A stretch of 64,000 nt of DNA, taken from Carposina sasakii (Eukaryota; Arthropoda; Insecta; Lepidoptera; Carposinidae). This document shows, one piece after another, positions 55,683 through 64,000 of the stretch (its first letter is position 1; every line of letters starts with the position of its first letter). The position numbers were made by a program, and so were the translations under genes. Below the pieces are notes generated by a model. That model was not told where the DNA came from, did not search any database, and saw nothing but the letters and a program-made list of their open reading frames with translations. The stretch lies in NCBI GenBank assembly GCA_014607495.2, contig CP053161.1:11975115-12039114 (forward strand). The letters are read 5' to 3'.

Positions 55683-58600
55683 TATAAAATTTCATAAAAA
55701 TCGGTCAAGTCGTTTCGGAGGAGTTTGGTAACGTGAATTTTGTGTATTAGATTGTTGCACTATTTGTCCCCTTGTGTATCCCAGGCTTTAAGTCGAATCA
55801 CAATTGCAAAGCTCAGCTTAGGTTCTTCCATATCTATGTAAACTTACACAAAACAAAGCTGAGCTTACTCTGCGCGGTCTATATCTGTTCATTTGTAAAT
55901 TTTTTGTGCGTTGTGTTCATTCGTATATACGTACATAATTTTGTATAGGTTTCATTTTATGTCCTTAGATCTCTAACTCTGTGCCATGATACTGAAACTA
56001 TCCCTTGCCCCTTTATGTCAATGTTAATGCCATCTGTCTAAATATACAATTAATTTGAAGAAAACTATAGTGCCGACTATATTATACAAGGTCTAACAGA
56101 GGGGATAGTCAAGTCTAGCGAAATGGTATGAAAATAGCGCACCATAGAGAAGGTATCCACAGAGACTCGAAATCACATGTTTCTTACACATTCCTGAATT
56201 TGTACAGATTTTCTCGATACTATCTAGAAAAATAAACATATTGTGATTTCGAGTCTCAAATTTTGTGGATAGGTTCTTAAGAGTGGTCTATTTTCAAAGC
56301 TAAACATACCCCTTTTGTGACATCCTGTCTATGTAGTAGGTATGTCTCCCGGAGATAATTATGCCACATCTATAGTTTTCTTCTTATCAATGTTAATACA
56401 CCCTGTACATACACACTAAAATATTCGTTCATAATAATTATATTAATTTTACTAAGTACATAATATGATTTGATTTATTTTAAAATAGAATCAAAGTATT
56501 AGATATAGCGCATTTTATATAAAACTAAGGACAAGTTATATTAGCACGCAGAAATGAGTTAATAAATGTGCGAAAGAGATGAAATAAATGTGTGAAAGAG
56601 ATGAAATAAATGTGTGAAAACGTAATAGCAATATACTATAATATACATATAGTAGGTATAGAACACGCCATCTAGTTTTAAATACAGGACTTGTTGTCTC
56701 TTTCAGTTAATATGAAAAAGAATGAGATGTCATGTGTGCTAGGCCGACTAATGTCAACATGCTTAAGTTTGATGTTAAATATGAGTTAATCCAGCATGAA
56801 TGAAATCTAATACATCTTACATCATAGTATAATAATTTTGATTAGTTGAACGAAATAGGGAATCAAATGTTTTGTGTTGTGAGTCGGGATATACGCTGAT
56901 ATCATTTTACAAGTCAATTTTAGTCATTAAGTGGCTTTAGCTGTTTTATATCGGTAATATTAATTGTTGTAAATTTAAGCTAGCAGTTTTATATTGATTG
57001 CGATAGTTCGTATTTGTATTACTATATTTTTCTGTAATAAACTGTCGATACTTCGGTAAATTGGGTTTAAGATTTTTAGATTTTTAAAAGGGACTATACT
57101 CAATGATATAACATTATGTTTAAAAGTCAGTCAGGTTGCCTACAGCATATTTTTTTCGGAAATTTTAATAAATATATTACTTAAATGCAACCGGGATCTT
57201 ACTGCGATAAAAATGTACTTGCAAGTAGTTTTATACCAAATTTCATCAAAATCCGTCCAGCCATGTCGCTTATCACAAAAAAGAAGCGGACCGAGTTATT
57301 ATGCATTTATTAAACCGTCCGTATTCTAATACAAATATGAACTATCTATATTTTGTTACTATTGCTACTACTAAGCCGGATATAGGAGAATTTCGCAAAA
57401 ATTAATTTTAATTTAACGCACATCTAGCTTTTTGACACGATTGACAAAACGTGTTGATGAACGCAAGCTAACAGCCAATTTCTATAACTGATCTTGAGAG
57501 ATTTTTTGCATATCTCAGATTTAATCTTCAAAATCAAATTCAAACAGTTTGCGCCTTTAATAAGCGTGACCTTTAAAGTGGACCGCTCCGCTCATTGGTT
57601 CCCTTATTTCTTTTCGCGCGCATTGTCAAATTATCTCTCGTGGTACAGACTAAAAGTATAACCAAAGAATCATTAAAAACTTTACTCGTCCATCATCATT
57701 GTACATTTTGACATTACTTTAAGTTTATTATTCATGACAATAAGTGTGTAATTTTATACCCTACTTGGTTTCATGTCAATTCAATTCTATTCTATATACA
57801 CAGTATAATAGTTGTGTCAGAAAACTTTGTGGTATGTACTCGGACCTTTCACTTGCACTCCCAATTGTTTAAAATGTTCCGTTAGTAATGCAAAGTTAAA
57901 ACAATGCCAGCGAGTAAAAAATAGCGTATGAAGTTGCTTCACAACCATGACAACCAGGGTTGCTCCTAACAGCAGTGGTGTTTGACATAAGATCATTATC
58001 CATTGCTCTTTGCATATAATGTTACTAATAAAAACAGCAAAGAATTTTAGATGTCATATACATACATTGCTCGTTGAGTATGCCCATTGCTTGGACCAGA
58101 TTTTCAGCCATTGCTTAACTCTGCATTGGAAAGTGTGTGATGTTATAACATACTGCATCTCATTCTAACACTGGCAGCTTGTATGATACGAGTAAGATAG
58201 AAGATTGCACAGAAGAATTATTTTAAAAATCTCGGCCAGAGTGAAATTATTGATTGAATTGCCACCTGTCCTTAGATAATAAAATGATATTCTAAAAAAA
58301 TTAATGAGTAAATCGAGCTACATTAGAGTTATAGAGAAAATTTTAGTCCATCTTAACATATCGGTGCTTGCATGAAGATGAAAAATTATTCCTAATAATT
58401 TTTAAATGTAGATAGTACATTTTGTAGGTATTATAGAAATATAATATTAGATTATTCACGATTTAATATAGGAAGATATTTGGAGGTTTATTATTTGGCG
58501 ATAAATTTTGAAAATTGTTTCGAATGCTCGTGTTTTTGTTGTAATTTTAAAGATATTTTAGTTCGTAAGTGATTGTTAGTTTATACTTGTAGTACCGAAA

Positions 58601-59684
58601 ATGTCTAGTTTCTTTTACAGTAATGCTAAGGAAAATTGAAACAAACTTTTTACTTTTATACATCAAAATAAGAATAAATAGGTAATTATGTTTTGATCCC
58701 GTATGTGACAGGCATTTTAAGCAAAGTACATGTAGAAATATTTTGCATTTTGACATTTTATATTTACAATGTATTGTGTTTTATATTATTATTTTGGGAT
58801 TAGGATGTGTAAATGACATTACTTTGATATTATTATTTTAATTGAAAATAAACATGGGCAATTTATTGCTAGAAAACTTTAATTTTCATCAGTTTGATCA
58901 ATCAGTGATCTTTAATGAAATTAGAAAAATAATAATAATTAAAAGAGACGAAGAGATGGATGTATGTTATCTCTTTCTTTGTCAATGAAATTCAAAGAGA
59001 ATCAGATAGTTAAAGTTTTCTAGCTAATAAACTTCCCTTGTTGTAATAGGTGTTTAAAATTTAATCATAGCCAAAGAGCTTTGTCGACTAGTCTCCGAGT
59101 GTTGTTATAATTTTGCATTTAAAATTAATATTAATATATTTGAGGGATTTTGATCAACTACACTAAGGATATATTGCATGGTATACATTTATTTTTATCT
59201 GTACAATAGTATATGCGGTGATGAATTATTATATGTATGTATTTTACACCCCTCTAAATTCTTAGTACCAAGCCATTTTATACACAATGTATTATATTAT
59301 TTTGATATTAGGCATACATATTCCATATTTTCTAATTTTTTTTTGTATCAACAGCACAGGTACATTTTCCATATTTTGAATTATTTTGTTGGAATCAGAC
59401 ATACATACTGGGGTGAAATTTTTTTTCATTTTCTTATTAATATTTATAATACATTTTCCATATTTTGTATTATTTTCTATAAATTCTTGTGTAGTTGATG
59501 GAAGATGGGAGAAGATTATGTCGCGAGGAGTTACCAATCCTATATCAGATCGACAGACTGAGTTTCTATGTATATGTTATATGTATATCTAGACTATTCT
59601 AGTTGGTAGCAGGTAGTCTAGGTATGAGGATATTAAGGTTTCATGCGTTTTTAAACAGGCAGAATAGGGATGTGTACTATGGTT
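55683..59684. other. AT-rich DNA without a recognised gene
   Basis: No coding sequence is supported. An AATAAA lies at about 57035. Around 56555-56625 are three short tandem units (aataaatgtg(t/c)gaaagagatg). At 57240-57290 is a LINE-like tail (caaaatccgtccagccatgt). At 59300-59475 the motif ttttccatattttg recurs three times. The short frames at 58547-59592 are AT-rich and featureless. Confidence 0.4.
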
Positions 59685-60962
59685 GAATTTTAATGACTTT
59701 TGATTTCCGACTCCTTAGTGTTTCTACGTCGATCTGAATATTTTTTAGACCTCAGCTTCCTAAACTTATCTGTGTCCCTAATCTGCTCATCCTGAAATAA
59801 CATGTCTTATCCGACTTCTGAAATTTCTGTCTTTAACGTTCGGCCCTTGAACAGACACCCAGGAGGAGCCCCAGTAGTTGTATGTGGTGTACTGCGATAT
59901 GCCAAAAGATATACCAGCAGCTCCTGCTTCCAATCCAACTTCATTGCCTGGGCAATCCTCAGTCTTCTGAGCTTTCTGTTCTGCCTTTCCACTTCGCCAT
60001 TGACTTAAGGCCACAATGGATTTGTGTGCCTCAGTTTAACACCATTTGTCTTTAAAAATTTGTGAAATCTAGCATCTCTAAAAGCAGGACCATTGTCACA
60101 AACAATCGTATTCATCATACCTTCACGTGCCATGATGCTTGTTAATGCCTTAATAGTGTTCTCAGCACTAGGATGTTTGGTAATTTCTACTTCATAGTAT
60201 CTGCTGTATAATCTATAAATAATAATCCACTATAAATAGCAGATAATGCCCGGATGGTAGAGGTCCAAGATAATCTATTGCTCTTAGCTCCCAAACTTTA
60301 CTTGGTAGTTCAGTTGATGTAATTGGCTGTGAAGGTACATGTTGTCTCACTTTAAAGGGCTGCCTTCTTGCTGGTTGTGCAACTAGGGGAATATGTTTGT
60401 CAATGGGTGTAGTTAGTTTGTTGTTTTTGAGCTTACCAACTCCTTTAAATAGATTAGGAAATGCAGAAATTACATTTGACTTATCAAGAAAATTTACATA
60501 GTTGGGTGCAGGTCCAACTCTTAGCAGACCCAATGTAGTAGATGTCTCGATCAACTCGTCGCTTATTCTTGTATCAAGTTCTCCATCAAACTCACAATAC
60601 CTGGCAGCTTTACGAAGACGCGGGGCGAACTGGTCGACCGTTTCATTGCTCTCCATTATTGACCCTCGATAAACTTGCCTTTGATACGACGTGTTCAATT
60701 TTAGACCAAAGTGTGAGTTAAACCTCGCAACAGTTTTGTCAAATTAAGTTTGCCCTTCGGCTTTTGTATCTTTAATTATGCCGTAAATATCTTGTACTTC
60801 GGGGCCTGCCAGGTGCAACAAGCGCGATAGTTTGTTATTACCTGAGAGGTTTGTTTGTCCATCTAGGTAATATTTAAAGTTGCGATACCAAACCCGCCAT
60901 CGTTCCGCTGTTGTACTTGGATCCACGCGGGGAAAGCTCGATATCCCAATATCTTGTTGCAT
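59685..60962 (-). pseudogene. Ty3/gypsy-like retrotransposon, internally deleted relic
   Basis: Read on the - strand from 60962: gag-like MQQDIGISSFPRVDPSTTAE ... WRVWYRNFKYYL, then after a stop a gag frame with ETVDQFAPRLRKAARYCEF. That frame runs on (60698-60213) into FPNLFKGVGKLKN and VAQPARRQPFKVRQHV, the segment just before the reverse transcriptase core. It then jumps directly to integrase (WELRAIDYLGPLPSGHYLLF). The rest of integrase follows with IVCDNGPAFRDARF and, after a stop, NGEVERQNRKLRRLRIAQAM and YRSTPHTTTGAPP. The protease and RT/RNase H core are missing; stops at 60745, 60212 and near 60005 break the rest. Clear LTRs were not found. Confidence 0.8.
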
Positions 60963-61061
60963 TGTTTCTTATTTAATTGTTTTTCTTCCTTCGTCGCCAC
61001 AAATTGTGGGAGTTCTACAATAAATAATACCGAATAAAATCTCACTTTTTATTATCATCAT

Positions 61062-61330
61062 CATCATCATCATCAGCCTATTGCAGTCCACTGCTGGACG
61101 TAGGCCTCCCCTAGGGCACGCCACAAGACTGCCATGGGGGGTATTTGCCCATAGTCACCACGCTGGGCAGGCGGGTTGGTGACCGCAGTTTGTATTTTGG
61201 ACTATGTGGTCAACACGGGGGGCGCTGCTGCCCACCTCCCAGAAACCCTTAATCGCCTCGTACGATACCCACGGGCAGACATGGGGAGTAGTACTAATTC
61301 TACTCTGCCGGCACTTTTCCAAATTATAAA
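61062..61330 (-). repeat. RTE-tailed repeat, inverse of 46820-47042
   Basis: An ATC microsatellite (atcatcatcatcatcatcag) is followed by cctattgcagtccactgctg and gacgtaggcctccccta, i.e. the RTE-type tail in inverse. The body (cacgctgggcaggcgggttg, cgatacccacgggcagacat) matches 46820-47042 in inverse. No protein is encoded. Confidence 0.6.
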
Positions 61331-62760
61331 GTTAATGGCGGCCAAAATTCCGCGTTCCAAAAGTTAGGGAGTTTTCTACTCAGCCCGCGAGTGGGCGCTA
61401 CATATTGGACGCGTTCCTAAATATTCGAATCCTACAGGTGTAAAAGCACCTTTATAAAGAATTTAATTTATTATTAACTGGAGACTAGGTAGGTCAAACA
61501 GGAATTAAAACATTTAACAAAGGGTTTTTTGAAAACAGTTAGACTACTTGTGACCACGTGGTCTCGTTTTAAAAGGAAGGTTTTTTAACAACACCTCTAT
61601 AGAATGTATTTTAGAAACGCATGAAACAAATGAAGAAATCCTTTTTGTCTCACAGTTAATATTATCGACCGTAAGTTTTCATAATGTATTTTAATTTAAT
61701 TCCCGACTGAAAAATATTGAAAATATTTAAGTATGTAAGATACATACAAAAATAATAATTTTGTACGAAGTAAAAGTGTGTGTACATTTTATTTATTTTA
61801 ATAATTATTATAATTAAACCAAATCCTTATTTTTGTATTATTTTTATCTAAAAATATGTGTAATCTAATCATGTATGTAGTTATATGATTTTTGTTGGTT
61901 TTTATTCTGAATGTTTATTAAATAAATGTTTTGTATAAGTACTTAATACATTTTAATTACTGTATTCGTTATGATTGTGGATATGGATGACAACATGTAA
62001 ATAGTACACGATATCACTGTGAATAAAAGGAGACATATCAATTTGTAACTTGTGTTTTTTTTTATTTAGGCAAAGTTCGTTTCATAAAATAATTCCTATT
62101 CACTATGGGTGCGCCCACCACCGGGCCCTACACCCTCCACTGACCCTCGGATCTGATAACTCATAACTGCAAAAACAGGCACTTGCACTTACTACGATCG
62201 CCACGAGAAACCGCGAGAAGTGAATGTTTGAACTTCCGAATTGTAACGCCTAATACAATTTCATTTAATAATTCCTTTGCCTGATTTCTACACTAACATT
62301 TTTTGTATGTAGTGAATCAGAAAATGTGGTCATAGACATAGTAACTAGCGCCATCATCCATCGAAACTAGCTATAGCACAGATTACCCCCTAGGGTACAA
62401 AGCTACAGTAATCGCCCGTCGCATTTGCACACTCGTTTAGAGCCTAGCGATATAACTATCGGAACTAGAGGGCGTTTCACTGTATAGTTCGTTTGTATGA
62501 TGGCGCTAGTTTGTATGTGTATGACATTATCTGTGTCACTTTATAAGTTCCGAAATCGGGTATAGCAGTTATTCTATGAAACTGACTCTAACACTCGCTT
62601 CTCGCTGTTCGCAATTTAAGTTTCTAGTTCTACTCAGTAGTGGCATACGTTCCACAAAATAGTTCATTTGAATGATGGCGCTAGTTTCTATGTGTGTGTA
62701 TGACTACATTTTCTGTAAATATTTAATTGTATCAGGCGTCACTATTCGGAAGTTCAAATT
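61331..62760. other. No gene; repeat fragments
   Basis: 62100-62215 (ccaccaccgggccctacacc and onward) is a partial relative of the foldback arm at 62761. 62320-62375, 62490-62530 and 62670-62700 share gatggcgctagttt/atgtgtatgac motifs with 28755 and 50468. No gene is seen. Confidence 0.4.
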
Positions 62761-63178
62761 TCCATTGAGGGGTCACCCACCACCCTCACCACTACACCCT
62801 CCGCTGACCCTCTGATCTGCCGACTCATGATCACGAACACAAGGCAATACTGTCTTAACGAGAAGTCCGATCCAAGCACCTAGGATGCAACCATAAATAC
62901 ATAGCCGCTAATTCGAAAAACGATTAAAATTTTTAATTGACATATGTTTCGCCAACACCCGTGGCATCATCAGGATTAGTTTTCCGTGTTAGTTCTAACT
63001 TCCGAACCAACTAACAACTAAAAATGATTTGCAATACATTGGTTTTATGGTTGCATGCTAGGTGCTTGGATCGGGCTTCTCGTTACGACAGTAGTGCCTT
63101 GTGTTCGTGATCATGAGTCGGCAGATCAGAGGGTCAGCGGAGGGTGTAGGGCCCGCTGGTGGGCGACCCATCAATGGA
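62761..63178. mobile_element. Foldback-type element (~145-bp arms)
   Basis: The left arm (tccattgaggggtcacccac through gatccaagcacctaggatgc) is repeated in inverse at the right (gcatgctaggtgcttggatc through gggcgacccatcaatgga). The arms are separated by about 125 bp of AT-rich sequence. There is no coding sequence. A solitary arm-like fragment at 62100 suggests a dispersed family. Confidence 0.75.
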
Positions 63179-64000
63179 TACATTTTCTAATTTCATAAGT
63201 GTCGTGACGTTCTCAGGCGATTGGCTAGCAACTGATCTTTTCATCATCAATCGTGATAAACATGGCTGTGCGATCTCCTTCAGTGATCCTGCAGTTTTAG
63301 GAACATAGTCGTGTGTAGTATTTGTATTGTATGTATAAAAATATATATTTCAAACTTTTACTCTAGAGACCCAAAACCAGTCGCACTATGTAGTACCATA
63401 ATACGCTAAAGACTACATTTGCCTTTGATAAATCCTTTAAAAAAAACTAGAGCTTTATTTTAATTAAATAATGAACAAGCGAGCGCATCGAAATAATTTA
63501 AATTGTTTCACCGGGAGGCGGATCGAATTTCTTGAAACATGGACACTTTAGCGTTACATACACCCACGGCGCGGGATGCGGGATGGCGAGCACGCGCGGT
63601 ATGCAGTGAGTATGCTCCTTTATTTGTTCCGACTAAGTAGGACGAATTCTTATAGGTAAGAAGGTGCCTACGTTGTTGGGGGAGGCCTATGTTCAGCAGT
63701 GGACTTCTCATGACTGATTATAATGATAAAGTAGGTAGGTTGGTAGGCTTACTATAGGACCACATAAATATATCATACAGGGTCGTGGGTATATGCTGGA
63801 TGTAGGCCGCTTACAACCGGTTGCAGTGGAGTGGTCTTCCTATGTCTGAAACGATGACATCCAACTTCCTTGCGAAAATAAAAAACACAGAGTCACGTGG
63901 GGTAAGTGACTGAAATACGATGATGCAAGTGCATAGACCTACAGGACCTACAGGAAGGTCATAAAGGCCATTAAGTGAACTTTCACAGGTAGTACTAAAA
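63179..64000. other. No gene; one RTE-type tail
   Basis: 63670-63715 (tgggggaggcctatgttcag cagtggacttctcatgactg) is the RTE-type LINE tail in the + direction. 63240-63320 carries the ctgcagttttaggaacatag repeat described at 50740. No gene is supported to the window end. Confidence 0.4.

Overview
The window is nuclear DNA of an insect, almost certainly a moth or butterfly (Lepidoptera). The genes carry GT-AG introns, the DNA is AT-rich, and it is full of repeat types I associate with Lepidoptera: Helitron-like elements ending in CTAG, RTE-type LINE tails containing a 'CCACTGCTGGACGTAGGCC' motif, tRNA-derived SINEs, and mariner and hAT elements. The species cannot be named from sequence alone.

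Three conserved host genes can be supported. (1) On the + strand, 17588-22568, are the last three recognisable coding exons of a Sobp (Sine oculis-binding protein) homolog with FCS-type zinc fingers; its 5' coding start is not found. A TATA/initiator/splice-donor arrangement at 14822-14956 is a candidate upstream non-coding exon. (2) On the - strand, 26099-27977, is a complete two-exon WD-repeat gene, the GNB1L ortholog (320 aa). (3) On the + strand, 37343-51650, is a complete seven-exon EXT2/sotv ortholog (717 aa), a heparan sulfate co-polymerase subunit. All splice phases were checked by hand and are consistent.

The first 17 kb hold no confident host gene. They contain Helitron-like copies, a DD34D mariner transposase fragment, an RTE LINE fragment, a MITE, two SINEs, and one unexplained exon-like reading frame (8412-8551, -). 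The Sobp introns carry two near-identical Helitron-like insertions (16481-17276 lies just upstream of the first exon) with internal ~127-bp arrays. GNB1L's only intron is largely transposon: a mariner-type MITE ends about 30 bp from the splice acceptor.

The Ext2 locus is the richest part. A 5.8-kb I-superfamily LINE with 13-bp target-site duplications sits 127 bp upstream of the Ext2 start codon. Intron 3 carries a 3.1-kb hAT composite with 1,041-bp inverted arms, a solo LTR and an extra internal terminal repeat. Intron 4 begins with four 113-bp tandem copies of the 3' end of exon 4, the part encoding the catalytic DDD motif together with its splice donor. Introns 4 and 5 hold three more MITE copies. 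A SINE abuts the intron 6 donor. A 32-bp tandem repeat follows the stop codon.

Downstream of Ext2 is a 2.7-kb Tc1/mariner element with an intact DD41D transposase and 423-bp terminal inverted repeats (52948-55682). It is followed by AT-rich DNA without genes, an internally deleted Ty3/gypsy-like relic on the - strand (59685-60962), and further repeats including a 0.4-kb foldback element.
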